Below are positions 10,564 through 20,452 of a stretch of 64,000 nt of DNA, one piece after another (within the stretch, counting starts at the first letter, position 1; every line of letters starts with the position of its first letter). Both the position numbers and the translations under genes were made by a program. The notes beneath the pieces were generated by a model. That model saw nothing but the letters and a program-made list of their open reading frames with translations, did not search any database and was not told the origin of the DNA. Source of the stretch: CAWHHZ01 sp963829355 (GTDB lineage Bacteria; Acidobacteriota; Thermoanaerobaculia; Gp7-AA8; JAHWKK01); the NCBI GenBank assembly GCA_963829355.1, contig CAWHHZ010000001.1, positions 124,001-188,000 on the forward strand. The letters are read 5' to 3'.

Positions 10564-11236
10564 TGATGAAGCCAGTGATGAAAACAGCCATGCTGATCGC
10601 CCTGCTCGCTCTGACGATTCCCGTCTGGGCCGCAGGCGACTCACTCGTTCGAGAGCCTTCGAGCTCGAGCACAAGGACCCTCAGACAGTGGTCGCGATGA
10701 TTCAGGGACTGCTGTCGCGAGATGGCTCATACTCGATTCAGCCCGCGAAGCAGACGCTGGTCGTCACCGATACGCCGGCTACGCTCGAGAAGGTTGCGAA
10801 GATCCTCGCACAGCTCGACGTCCCACCCCGCAGCTACACGCTCAATCTCACGCTCGTGTCGGCCTCCCGCTCTTCGAGCCCGGCGCCGGTACCCGACGAT
10901 CTGCTGGAGATCTCGAAGAAGCTGTCGGGAGTTCTCCGCTTCAACACGTTTGAAAAGCTGGGATCGACCTCTGCACGCGGAAACGAAGGAACGGACCTCG
11001 TGGTGACACTCGACGGCTACCATGCGTCGTTCGGATTCGGGCAGTACGACCCTCTCAGCCAGTCCCTCAAGATCGACGAGTTCCGTCTCGATCGCACGAA
11101 AGATTCAACAGGATCTCCTCTGATCCGTACGAGCCTCAACCTCCGAGTCGGCCAGACCGTGGTCCTCGGCGCGTCGCGTCAACCAGAGAGTGGCAAAGCA
11201 CTGATGATTGTTCTCCTCGTCGAGGAGAATCGCTGA
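10563..11236 (+). CDS. Exported protein with secretin/TonB short N-terminal (STN)-like domain, frameshifted
   Basis: The product starts with a signal peptide (MKTAMLIALLALTIPVWA after two further N-terminal residues or more). In another frame it continues as FELEHKDPQTVVAMIQGLLS, then QPAKQTLVVTDTPATLEKV and AKILAQLDVPPRSYTLNL, the fold of secretin N0/STN domains that bind envelope partners. The rest (about 110 residues) is unassigned. The frames join near 10650-10665 by one indel. As the third gene of the sigma operon it may be the envelope sensor or a regulated target; that is inference. A terminator follows at 11289. Confidence 0.78.
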
Positions 11237-11288
11237 ACTGACGGGGTGGGGGGTGATGTCCCCGCCCCGGCGTCTATACGTAGAACCC

Positions 11289-11316
11289 GGCCGCCTGCGA
11301 GAGCAGGCGGCCTTTT
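11289..11316 (+). terminator. Rho-independent terminator of the ECF sigma operon
   Basis: A perfect 10-bp stem (ggccgcctgc / gcaggcggcc) with a GAGA loop is followed by TTTT. It lies 52 bases after the STN-like gene stop. Confidence 0.88.
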
Positions 11317-11426
11317 GTCATCCTGAGAGGCTGTGAAGGATAGCGTTCGGGATGACTCGAAGTGAATTGCGAGGGGACCGAGGGCGAGTATGACTCCACG
11401 CGATCCTTCGCTTCGCTCAGGATGAC
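11317..11426. repeat. Dispersed inverted-repeat element, copy A
   Basis: An 11-bp perfect terminal inverted repeat (gtcatcctgag / ctcaggatgac) bounds 110 bp. Inner words gaaggat and atccttcgcttcg recur in the copies at about 14351 and 20937. It starts directly after the terminator T-run. No coding sequence is inside. The remaining gap to 11480 holds nothing I recognise. Confidence 0.8.
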
Positions 11427-11480
11427 AGCCGGCATCCCTTTCCACTGGCGTCTGAACGCGGGCCACGTGGACGACCGCCC

Positions 11481-11960
11481 TCAGCTCTCCGGTTCCCGCT
11501 CCGTTGCGACCACCGCGACTCCGCACAGCAACTGCCCCAGCAGCAGCGTCATCGAGACCCCATGAAGTGCCCCGAAATGACGACGCACCGGATCCGACCT
11601 ATCGAGATCGGAGATTGAACCCGCGATCGACGCCCGGACATCGTGAATCCGGTTATCGACCATCCACTGCGCATTGGCCAGAACGACCGCGGCGACGATC
11701 AGTGCCAGCGGCCACTTCCATCTGAACCGGCGTGACAGCAGGACGAGCAAGGGCCCGATCACGGACAGCCAGTGCCATTTCGAGAGCATCGCCCCGACGA
11801 CCGCCGCCGCAGTACCTGGTTCTCCGGCAGCCGAGAACGCGGCAGGTGCCGCGATCGCGGCGAGAAATGCGCCTCCGCCGACCCACAAGGCGAGGGAGAG
11901 GCGGGCGAGCGTGGTGAGAGCTCGAGTGGTCACCTTGATCGTTTCCCGTTCATCATTCAT
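11481..11960 (-). CDS. DUF4149/TMEM205-like small membrane protein
   Basis: A 159-residue protein with four hydrophobic segments. The first contains LALWVGGGAFLAAIAAPAAF, and the fourth follows HFGALHGVSMTLLLGQLL, a pattern of the DUF4149 family, whose function is unknown. The start is uncertain: the ATG at 11958-11960 lies inside a heptamer repeat that supplies several ATG codons; a GTG ten codons later is an alternative. It is downstream of the UPF0316 gene on the same strand, about 35 bases away, so the two may share a transcript. Confidence 0.75.
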   Translation of the reverse strand: MNDERETIKVTTRALTTLARLSLALWVGGGAFLAAIAAPAAFSAAGEPGTAAAVVGAMLSKWHWLSVIGPLLVLLSRRFRWKWPLALIVAAVVLANAQWMVDNRIHDVRASIAGSISDLDRSDPVRRHFGALHGVSMTLLLGQLLCGVAVVATEREPES

Positions 11961-11987
11961 CGTTCATCGTTCATCATTCGTCGTTCC
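11947..11987. repeat. Heptamer tandem array (TTCATCR)
   Basis: Words ttcatc or close variants start at 11949, 11956, 11963, 11970, 11977 and 11984, an exact 7-bp period. The array overlaps the start codon of the DUF4149-like gene and therefore could alter its N-terminus or translation start when unit number changes. Confidence 0.8.
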
Positions 11988-11995
11988 GGCGCGTC

Positions 11996-12576
11996 TCACT
12001 TCGCCTTTCTGAGCATTCCAAACCGGTAGCTCCGCTCGGGAAAGACTCCCTCGCTGAACGATCTCACATCAGAGACCGAAATGAACGCGCGGGGGTAAGC
12101 TGATTGATGATCTCGAGTGCGCGAGGCAACTGTTTCCGGGCGGCAATCGAGAAGATGAGTCTCACCTTTCCATTGACTCCCTCTGCCGCAAAGCTCGTCA
12201 CACCAAATTTCGATTCGCTGAGCTTTTCGATGAGGTCGCGCGCGTCGTCTGACGTGATCACCCGGATCGCGACGTTGCCGAACGCCAGCTTGCTCTCGAT
12301 CGTCATGCCCATCATCGTGCCTGCAGCGAAGCCGAGCGCATAGGCGGTGAATGCAGCCACATTGTCGAGGTGCTGAAAGATCTGACGGATCGCGATGAGC
12401 CAGATGAGAACCTCGACGAACCCGAGGATCGGAGCGACCGATCGCTTTCCCCGGTTGAGCATGATGATCCGGATCGTACCGACGCTCACGTCGCAGAGAC
12501 GGGCGAGGAAGATCAGTACCGGGATGACGATCCAGGTCATCACCCACGGGTCGATCGTGTCGAGAATCGAAAACAA
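11996..12576 (-). CDS. UPF0316/DUF2179-family membrane protein, frameshifted near its end
   Basis: Three membrane segments (from MFSILDTIDPWVMTWIVIPV through VEVLIWLIAIRQIF to AFTAYALGFAAGTMMG) are followed by a soluble domain with IESKLAFGNVAIRVI, typical of UPF0316 proteins of unknown function. The first frame ends early at 12064 with QLTPARSFRSLM. A shift at the G5 run 12091-12095 instead gives YPRAFISVSDVRSFSEGVFP and ends at 11996, matching the family's usual C-terminus. I therefore treat 11996-12576 as one gene with a homopolymer indel. Confidence 0.82.
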
Positions 12577-12789
12577 GAGTTGATCCTTTCTCGGGATCTG
12601 AGTCCCGGATGCTAGTGTAGTGTTTCACTAATCTCTTACATTCCGCTGGAGGCGCTTGCGCGCCGAGATAATCTCTCACTCCTCCTCCCCTGCCACTTTC
12701 TGATGAAGGGTTCTGAAGACAATCGTCTCGCCCAGGCCGGAGATTCCCTCCCCGAAACATACAAAAGTGTCTGACGAAGGAGCTGTTGC
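12577..12789. promoter_or_regulatory. Intergenic region between divergent UPF0316 gene and ahcY
   Basis: This 213-bp gap must hold both promoters. A perfect inverted repeat tagtg-ttt-cacta lies at 12618-12630, and a short hairpin ggcgc-ttgc-gcgcc at 12651-12664. The ahcY Shine-Dalgarno AAGGAG is seven bases before its ATG. I could not match the leader to the SAH riboswitch consensus. Confidence 0.5.
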
Positions 12790-14289
<1,500 letters not shown>

Positions 14290-14350
14290 TCGCAGCACGA
14301 TCGAGAGCCGGGGCGTCGCTCTCGGCTCCAGCGCTCTTCTGCCAAGTGCG

Positions 14351-14447
14351 TGAGACACATCCTAGAGGCCGTGGGATCGCGGTACGGCATGACTCGACCG
14401 AACTTCAGGCAAGATCTCCACGTGAACCTTCGCTTCGCTCAGAACTG
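14351..14447. repeat. Dispersed inverted-repeat element, degenerate copy
   Basis: The words acatcct, ggatcgc, atgactcga and cttcgcttcgctcag occur in the same order as in the element at 11317, but the terminal repeats have decayed. It occupies much of the 193-bp gap between ahcY and the MscS gene. Confidence 0.55.
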
Positions 14448-14482
14448 ACGAACGAACAACCTTGATCTGATAGCCTCCGCTC

Positions 14483-15743
14483 ATGGACCGTTTCTACGCC
14501 AGCCTGGACAGCGCAGTCGAATGGCTCGACTCTTATCCTGCCGCCTCCTCTCTCGGGGGAGCTGCGCTGCTGATTATCGCGGCCGGGCTGAGCTACTTCG
14601 TCACCCGCCGCTATCTCCTGCGTCTTCTCTCGAACCTCGTTCGCAACTCGAAGTTCAAGTGGGACGATGTACTGCTCCAGCACCGCGTCCTGCGCCGCGC
14701 GGCGCTCCTCGCACCGGTTCTGGTTCTCTACTTCGGGATTCAGCTCGTTCCCCACGTGTCGGAGGGTGTGGAAGAGGGGGTGATGCGAATCATCCTCGCT
14801 CTCCTGACCGTCGACGATCATCCTTCTGCTCAGCGCGATTCTCACGGCCGTCAACCAGATCTACTCGCTCTACCCGATCTCACAGAACCGGCCGATCAAG
14901 GGATACCTGCAGATCGTCAAGATCTTCGTATTCGTCCTCGGTGGGGTCCTCGCGATCGCCATCCTTCTGAATCGGTCGCCGTTCTTCTTCCTCACCGGAA
15001 TCGGCGCGATGACGGCCGTTCTCCTGCTGATCTTTCGCGACACGATTCTCTCGTTCGTTGCAAGTCTGCAGATTGCGTCGAACGACATGGTGCGGATCGG
15101 CGACTGGATCGAGATGCCTCAGTACGGAGCCGACGGCGACGTGATTGACGTTGCCCTCCACACCATCAAGGTTCAGAACTGGGACAAGACGATCACGACG
15201 ATCCCGACGTACAAGCTGATCGACGATTCGTTCAAGAACTGGCGGGGGATGAAGGAGTCAGGTGGCAGGAGGATCAAGCGTCCGATCTACATCGACATGT
15301 CCACGGTGAGATTTCTCGACGATGACGACCTCGAGCGCTTCGAGAAATTCGTCCTGCTTGAACACTACATCGGCGCGAAGCGGAAGGAACTGGAGGAGTA
15401 CAACGCGCGGGTCAGCGGAGAGAGCGGCATGATCGCAAATGCGCGGCGGCTCACGAACCTCGGAACCTTCAGAGCGTACCTGGTCAACTATCTGAGCCAG
15501 CATCCCGATATCAACTCCGAGGGGATGACGTTCCTGATCAGGCATCTCGAACCCGGCCCGGAAGGTCTGCCTATGGAGATCTACGTGTTCACGCGCACGA
15601 CGGCATGGAACGAATACGAGAGGATTCAGGCGGACATCTTCGACCATATCCTCGCGATCACTCCGGAGTTCGGGCTGCGTGTGTTCCAGAAGCCGACGGG
15701 ACATGATTTCACGGCGTTCTCCCAGCGGATCCCCGTATCCTAG
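14483..15743 (+). CDS. MscS-family mechanosensitive channel, frameshifted
   Basis: MscS-family channels open under membrane tension and release solutes during hypo-osmotic shock. The first frame (from 14483) gives two membrane segments and WDDVLLQHRVLRRAALLAP. The second carries TAVNQIYSLYPISQNRPIKG, two more segments, the pore-lining stretch and beta domain ASNDMVRIGDWIEMPQYGADG and GDVIDVALHTIKVQNWDKT, as in YbdG/YnaI-type members, and ends at 15743. The frames meet at 14805-14820, where one indel suffices. Restored length is about 420 residues, normal for this subgroup. A bidirectional terminator follows. Confidence 0.9.
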
Positions 15744-15754
15744 GCGCCAGTCAA

Positions 15755-15787
15755 CAAAAAAAGCCGCGGCGACTGCCGCGGCTTTTC
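15755..15787. terminator. Bidirectional terminator
   Basis: A perfect 10-bp stem (aagccgcggc at 15761-15770, gccgcggctt at 15775-15784) has a GACT loop, with an A-run before and a T-run after it. It lies between the convergent MscS and EF-hand genes and can serve both strands. Confidence 0.9.
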
Positions 15788-15815
15788 GTTGTTCTTTCGC
15801 AGTGGAGCTTGGCAC

Positions 15816-16409
15816 TCAGCCCTGGTTTCCCCATTCGCCGGCATCGACGATGTCGTCATCATTGCCGTCGAAGAAGTCCCAGAACGTGTCGGCCATCTCG
15901 TCACGTCCGGCGACTCCATCTCCGTCCGCGTCCCAACTGCTCCATACATTATTGTTCCAGCCTGCGCGCCACTCGGTCTCCGATAGCTCCGCATTGGCAT
16001 CGCTGTCCCATGTGTTCCAGTCTCCCCAGGTCACGTTGTCGAACCGCCAGCGTTCGGTTCCCGCATTCCACTCGTTCTCGTCAATGATGTTGTCGTTGTT
16101 CCGGTCGAACCAGTCATAGAACGTGTCGGCCGACTCGTCGGGTCCGAGTGCTCCGTCACCATCGACGTCCCATTCGCCAAATCCCGACTGCCAACGCTGA
16201 TCGAACTCATTCCGCGCAATCTGCTGATTCGCATCGGTATCCCAGTCGGAGTAGACCCACCAGTCGCCTTCGCCCATGGAAGCATCCGTGTCAACCATCG
16301 GGGTTGCGGTCTCCGTCGCGATGGTTTCCGTCTCCGCGACCTCGGTTTCCGGCTCATTGGCGCACGCGAACGCACCCAGAATGATCATCGGTATCACTAA
16401 CTTCTTCAC
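15816..16409 (-). CDS. Exported protein with six EF-hand-like calcium loops
   Basis: A short signal segment ends near a Cys (GAFAC), so it may be a lipoprotein, though the lipobox is poor. An acidic Thr/Glu linker follows, then six repeats each carrying an EF-type loop: DTDANQQIARNEF, DVDGDGALGPDES, DRNNDNIIDENEW, DSDANAELSETEW, DADGDGVAGRDEM and DGNDDDIVDAGEW. They alternate with aromatic-rich segments (FYDWFD, FWDFFD). I chose GTG at 16407-16409 because AGGAG is seven bases upstream of it but only one base from the ATG at 16413-16415. Calcium binding is inferred from the loops; partner unknown. Confidence 0.85.
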   Translation of the reverse strand: MKKLVIPMIILGAFACANEPETEVAETETIATETATPMVDTDASMGEGDWWVYSDWDTDANQQIARNEFDQRWQSGFGEWDVDGDGALGPDESADTFYDWFDRNNDNIIDENEWNAGTERWRFDNVTWGDWNTWDSDANAELSETEWRAGWNNNVWSSWDADGDGVAGRDEMADTFWDFFDGNDDDIVDAGEWGNQG

Positions 16410-16437
16410 GTTCATTCTCCTCTTGTATCTCTAATTC

Positions 16438-16465
16438 AAAAGAGACAGCCCCTTTCGGGGCTGTC
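16438..16465 (-). terminator. Terminator after the 16495-16977 lipoprotein gene
   Basis: A perfect 9-bp stem (gacagcccc / ggggctgtc) with a TTTC loop is followed on the minus strand by TCTTTT. It separates this gene from the EF-hand gene, which then needs readthrough or its own promoter. Confidence 0.82.
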
Positions 16466-16494
16466 CTCTGGAGCTGCATTAACGGTACGGATAC

Positions 16495-16977
16495 TTACAT
16501 TTCCGGCGCTTCGATGTTGAAGTCTTCCGAATGCGCAAGCTGTCCTTCGGTATGGAGCTCGACCCTGTAGTCACCGATCTGCCAGCCGCTCGTATCAGGA
16601 GCCTGGAAGTTCATGTAGGTCTGTCCCGGCTCGACATTCTTCGTTTCCTGATGCAGAAGAGTGCTACCGGGTCCGTACCACATCACATTCACTGATGCGT
16701 TGGCAGGCGCATCCCCAACTTCCATCGCGTAGTAGATCGTATCGCCTGCGACGAAGTCGTTGTCGGCAAAGCCAGTGTCAACGCTTCCGTCGGCGGCGAG
16801 CTGCGACCCGAGCGTCGGGTCATCGATCCACATTTGCGCGGTCAGCTCCGTCGGCTGCGTGGCCTCTTCCGCTTGAGTCTGCGCGGGCTCGGGGGTAATT
16901 TCAGCTTCGTTTCTGTCGCAACCGATCATGAAGGCTGCCATCAGAACGGCTGTATAAACTGTCATTTTCATTTTCAA
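16495..16977 (-). CDS. Lipoprotein of unknown function
   Basis: The 160-residue product has a signal peptide ending in the lipobox MIGC, then a Pro/Glu/Thr-rich linker and a single domain of about 120 residues with strand-like segments (AMEVGDAP, SVNVMWYGPG, DYRVELHTEG), suggesting a small beta-sandwich. I do not recognise a family. The start is TTG at 16975-16977: AGGAGG lies seven bases upstream, and the codon overlaps the upstream oxidase stop as TTGA, so translation is coupled. An ATG two codons later is the alternative. Confidence 0.8.
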   Translation of the reverse strand: MKMKMTVYTAVLMAAFMIGCDRNEAEITPEPAQTQAEEATQPTELTAQMWIDDPTLGSQLAADGSVDTGFADNDFVAGDTIYYAMEVGDAPANASVNVMWYGPGSTLLHQETKNVEPGQTYMNFQAPDTSGWQIGDYRVELHTEGQLAHSEDFNIEAPEM

Positions 16978-18287
16978 GAGAAACCTCCTGCGTCATGTTC
17001 ATTCATTGTCATTATGTGTTTCGCCAGCTGTTGGCAACCAGAATCAGGCTGCACACGCCATACCATCAGGGAGCAGATCTCACCAGCGGGGGACTCATAT
17101 GAGTCCACTCTCGAGACGATAACCCGAGCGAGCTCCAGGGCCGACGTCGCGGCGGGAGAGGGGGCATTCAAGATGTAGAATGCTCCTTCCTTCTCCTCAA
17201 TCAGAAAGTCGTCCACCAGCTCTCCTTCGGGGGTAAGAGCCTGAGCTCGAACGCCGGCAGGAGAGCGTACGAGGTGGTCCTCGCTGATCGACGGCACGAG
17301 CCTCTGAACAGATCGCGCGAACTGACGACGACTGAGCGAGCGGCGAAGCTCGCTACCCGCCATACCGAGATGACAACGGATGAATCGCCAGAAACCAGGA
17401 TACGTGGCGACAGAGATCAGATCGCGTGGCGAGACGGTCATCCAGTCATACCCTTCTCGAGCCAGCGCCAGAACTGCGTTCGGTCCAGCATGGACAATAT
17501 CATTGACGGATCTCGTCAGGTGGACTCCAAGAAAGGGATACCGGACGTCGGGCACCGGATAGATGAGGCCGCGGACGAGATCAGCCGAGGGACCGTCGAC
17601 CTCGTAATACTCGCCGCGGAAGGGGATGATGCGGGCGGCGGGCGGCGTGTCGTCGAGAGCGGCAACAGTGTCGCTGTGGAGACCCGCCGCACTGATCAGC
17701 TTCGCGGTCTTGACGACAGTCTCTCGAGTGCCGACCTGGATTGAGCTGTCCGCGCGCATGATTCGGCTTACCCGAGCGGAGATCAGTACTTGACCACCCC
17801 TTGCTTCGACCTCTGCTTTCAACCGCTCTGCAACCAAGTTGTAGTCGACCACACCCGCGGCTGGCACCCGGAGCGCCCGGATACATGAAACGGCCGGTTC
17901 GATTTCTCGGGCTCCGGCCGATGTCAGCTCCTCGCATTTGATCCCGTTCGCCTCCGCCCGCTCCAGAAGCGATCTCAAGCCCGTCAGCTCCTGCTCTTCA
18001 GTGGCAACGATCAATTTTCCAGAGTTTCTGAAGGGAATGCCCTGTTCCCGGCAGTACGCCTTGATCGAATCGCAACCCGATCTGGCGAGCCTTGCCTTTT
18101 CCGATCCGGGAGCGTAGTAAATCCCTGAGTGGATCACGCCACTGTTCCTGCCGGTCTGATGAGTCGCCACCCGTGACTCTTTCTCGAGGAGAACGACCCT
18201 TCGGTCGGGGCGTCGAACAAGCAACTCGCGGGCGATCGCCAGACCTACGATTCCCCCGCCGATCACTGTAACATCCGTCTCGATCAT
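16974..18287 (-). CDS. lhgO: L-2-hydroxyglutarate oxidase (LhgO-type FAD enzyme) with extended C-terminus
   Basis: The family oxidises L-2-hydroxyglutarate to 2-oxoglutarate at the inner membrane, passing electrons to quinone. The start at 18285-18287 has GGAGG well placed and gives the FAD-binding VTVIGGGIVGLAIARELL, followed by HQTGRNSGVIHSGIYYAPGS, FRGEYYEV, YPFLGVHLTRSVN and FYILNAPSPAATSALELA. The usual protein would end soon after that last motif; here the frame runs on for about 40 residues with no family similarity and overlaps the next gene by four bases. A lost stop or an indel near 17110 may have caused the extension. It is divergent from the AGCS symporter gene. Confidence 0.92.
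   Translation of the reverse strand: MIETDVTVIGGGIVGLAIARELLVRRPDRRVVLLEKESRVATHQTGRNSGVIHSGIYYAPGSEKARLARSGCDSIKAYCREQGIPFRNSGKLIVATEEQELTGLRSLLERAEANGIKCEELTSAGAREIEPAVSCIRALRVPAAGVVDYNLVAERLKAEVEARGGQVLISARVSRIMRADSSIQVGTRETVVKTAKLISAAGLHSDTVAALDDTPPAARIIPFRGEYYEVDGPSADLVRGLIYPVPDVRYPFLGVHLTRSVNDIVHAGPNAVLALAREGYDWMTVSPRDLISVATYPGFWRFIRCHLGMAGSELRRSLSRRQFARSVQRLVPSISEDHLVRSPAGVRAQALTPEGELVDDFLIEEKEGAFYILNAPSPAATSALELARVIVSRVDSYESPAGEICSLMVWRVQPDSGCQQLAKHIMTMNEHDAGGFS
17091..17106. promoter_or_regulatory. Perfect 16-bp palindrome in the lhgO tail
   Basis: GGACTCATATGAGTCC is fully self-complementary. It lies where the conserved part of the oxidase ends and about 115 bases before the lipoprotein start, so it could be an operator for that gene. 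Chance or a coding coincidence is possible. Confidence 0.4.
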
Positions 18288-18395
18288 GATCGTTTCCTCC
18301 GGACAAGACTGGCGACCGGACTGCAAGCGTCAATGAAATTCGCTACACTCCTCGCGTTCACTCTAACGATTCGATAAAGGAGCGTCTGACCAGGT

Positions 18396-19754
18396 ATGGA
18401 GCTGATCAACAGCATCTCAGGTTTCATCTGGGGACCGTACGTCCTGATTCCCCTCCTCCTCCTGACCGGCTTTTATCTCACTCTTCGGCTTCGGGGTCTT
18501 CAGTTCGTTCAGCTCTGGCACTCGCTGTATCTCGCCCTGATTGTACGCAAGGAGGCCGATGCGGAAGGTGATATCTCTCACTTCCAGGCGCTGATGACCG
18601 CACTCGCGGCAACCGTCGGGACCGGCAACATCGTCGGAGTCGCGACGGCGATCGCGCTCGGTGGCCCCGGAGCCCTCTTCTGGATGTGGATGACCGGTCT
18701 GGTCGGGATGGCGACCAAGTATTCGGAGGCAGTGCTCTCCGTCCGCTACCGGATCACTGACGAGCGGGGTGAGCAGGCGGGCGGACCCATGTACTACCTG
18801 AGCCGGGGAATCAAAAACCAGGCTCTCGGAAAGACACTCGGATTTCTTTTTGCGTTCTTCGCCGCATTCGCCGCGTTCGGCATCGGCAACATGGTCCAGT
18901 CGCACTCGCTGGCGGATGCCATCAAATTCTCCTTTGGCGTACCGATGTGGATCACCGGCGCAGTCGTCGCCGTTCTCGCCGGAGCCGTCATCATCGGAGG
19001 CATCAAATCGATCGGGCGGTTCACCGGTGTGTTCGTTCCCGTCATGATCGTCGCCTACATGATCGGCTCCGGGATCATCATCGCGATCAACTGGGAAGGC
19101 GTTCCCGAGGCCTTCAGGCTCATCTTTACGAACGCGTTCAGCGGCACGGCTGCCACGGGCGGCTTCGTCGGCGCGACACTCGCAGCCGGTATCCGCTTCG
19201 GCGTTGCACGCGGCATCTTCTCGAACGAGTCTGGTCTCGGCTCGGCCGGAATCGCGGCCGCTGCAGCCCAGACGCGCGAGCCCGTCCGGCAGGCTCTGGT
19301 CTCCATGACCCAGACCTTCATCGATACGATCGTCGTCTGTACCTTCACCGGCGTCGCCATCATCTGCACCGGAGCATGGATGTCAGGAGAGAACGGGGCG
19401 CCGCTCACCCAGCTCGCGTTCCGTACTGGACTCCCCGGAAATTACGGTGGATGGATCGTCACGATCAGCCTCGCGCTCTTCTCCTTCTCGACGATCCTCG
19501 GCTGGAGCTACTACGGCGAGAAGTGCTGTGAATACCTTCTCGGCGCACGATCGGTCATGCCGTATCGCATTCTGTTCGTCATCGCCACCTTCGTCGGTTC
19601 GGCCGTCACTCTCGAGTTCGTATGGGGAATCTCTGATGTAATGAACGGGCTGATGGCGATACCGAACCTGATCGGACTACTGCTCCTCAGTGGCGTGATC
19701 GCCAGGGAAACACGCTCCTATCTCGAGCGGAAGAAGACGGGAGCCCGGGGATGA
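18396..19754 (+). CDS. Alanine/glycine:cation symporter (AGCS family)
   Basis: A 452-residue sodium-coupled transporter for alanine or glycine in the inner membrane, with about ten to eleven hydrophobic segments. Family hallmarks seen are ALAATVGTGNIVGVATAIAL (sodium and substrate site in TM2), GPGALFWMWMTGLVGMATKY, GGPMYYLSRG, VARGIFSNESGLGSAGIAAA and FSTILGWSYYGEKCCEYLLG. Length and frame are normal. The stop overlaps the PilZ gene start by four bases, so the three genes 18396-20913 form an operon. Substrate choice between Ala and Gly is not resolvable. Confidence 0.96.
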   Translation: MELINSISGFIWGPYVLIPLLLLTGFYLTLRLRGLQFVQLWHSLYLALIVRKEADAEGDISHFQALMTALAATVGTGNIVGVATAIALGGPGALFWMWMTGLVGMATKYSEAVLSVRYRITDERGEQAGGPMYYLSRGIKNQALGKTLGFLFAFFAAFAAFGIGNMVQSHSLADAIKFSFGVPMWITGAVVAVLAGAVIIGGIKSIGRFTGVFVPVMIVAYMIGSGIIIAINWEGVPEAFRLIFTNAFSGTAATGGFVGATLAAGIRFGVARGIFSNESGLGSAGIAAAAAQTREPVRQALVSMTQTFIDTIVVCTFTGVAIICTGAWMSGENGAPLTQLAFRTGLPGNYGGWIVTISLALFSFSTILGWSYYGEKCCEYLLGARSVMPYRILFVIATFVGSAVTLEFVWGISDVMNGLMAIPNLIGLLLLSGVIARETRSYLERKKTGARG

Positions 19755-20452
19755 GCGAACCGGGCGGGAATCCGCCATTCGACGAAGCCGACCGGCGGCG
19801 GGCTCAGAGGATCCATCTCGAAGATCGCCCGACTGGCCAGTTCGATGCGAAGCCGGTGGATATCCTCGAGCTCGGTCTGGTCGGGCTTCGCATCTCGGCC
19901 CACCAGTCTTTCGAGCCGGGCCAGTACGGAGAGCTCGCCTTCCAGTATGAAGGGGAGGATGTTCGAGCCCGATGCCGCGTCGCCCGATCCGCTCTTCAAT
20001 CGCGACTGAGTGAAGCACTCGGCGAGCTGGTCTACCACGTCGGCCTCGAGATCATCGACATCGACCAGTTCTCGTCACAGAGCCTGAAGAATCTAATCGG
20101 AACAAGAGTCTCGAAGGCGCTCGAGAAGCAGCGTGCGAACGCAATGGGAGAGCCTTCTGACTGGGATCAGGTCATCGAGGAGACCAGTCGCAAGGCCGAG
20201 CCAGGAGAGCGGCTCTTCACGAGTTGTCGTCTCCTGCCGAATGGTCAGTGGGCCGACTCGACGATTCTGAAACCGACGCAGCCACGCGACGGCTTCACCG
20301 TACGCGCCTCAGCGACCGATGCGGAGATCGAAAAGCTCAAGACTGCATACGAGGCCGGCTCCGCGGAAGAGCGCGACATGATCCGTGTCCTCGCGGAGAT
20401 CAGCCTTGCGGAGGACGAAGGAGGGCTCCCGATCCAGAGGTTCGAGCCGTGA
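19751..20452 (+). CDS. PilZ-domain protein
   Basis: A 233-residue soluble protein. The N-terminal half shows RRRAQR, then VDILELGLVGLRI and a small beta-barrel pattern, matching the R-x3-R and (D/N)-x-S-x2-G regions of PilZ domains, except that the Ser is replaced by Gly (LELGLVG), so cyclic di-GMP binding is plausible but weakened. The C-terminal half (from about residue 130) is unassigned. It is coupled by ATGA to the symporter and by GTGA to the next gene. A cyclic di-GMP synthase gene is 13 kb away at 5653. Confidence 0.7.
   Translation: MSEPGGNPPFDEADRRRAQRIHLEDRPTGQFDAKPVDILELGLVGLRISAHQSFEPGQYGELAFQYEGEDVRARCRVARSALQSRLSEALGELVYHVGLEIIDIDQFSSQSLKNLIGTRVSKALEKQRANAMGEPSDWDQVIEETSRKAEPGERLFTSCRLLPNGQWADSTILKPTQPRDGFTVRASATDAEIEKLKTAYEAGSAEERDMIRVLAEISLAEDEGGLPIQRFEP

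Noticed and set aside
12600..12789. SAH riboswitch ahead of ahcY
   Set aside because: The leader has a GC hairpin and a ccaggcc word, but I cannot place the conserved SAH riboswitch core or its pseudoknot.
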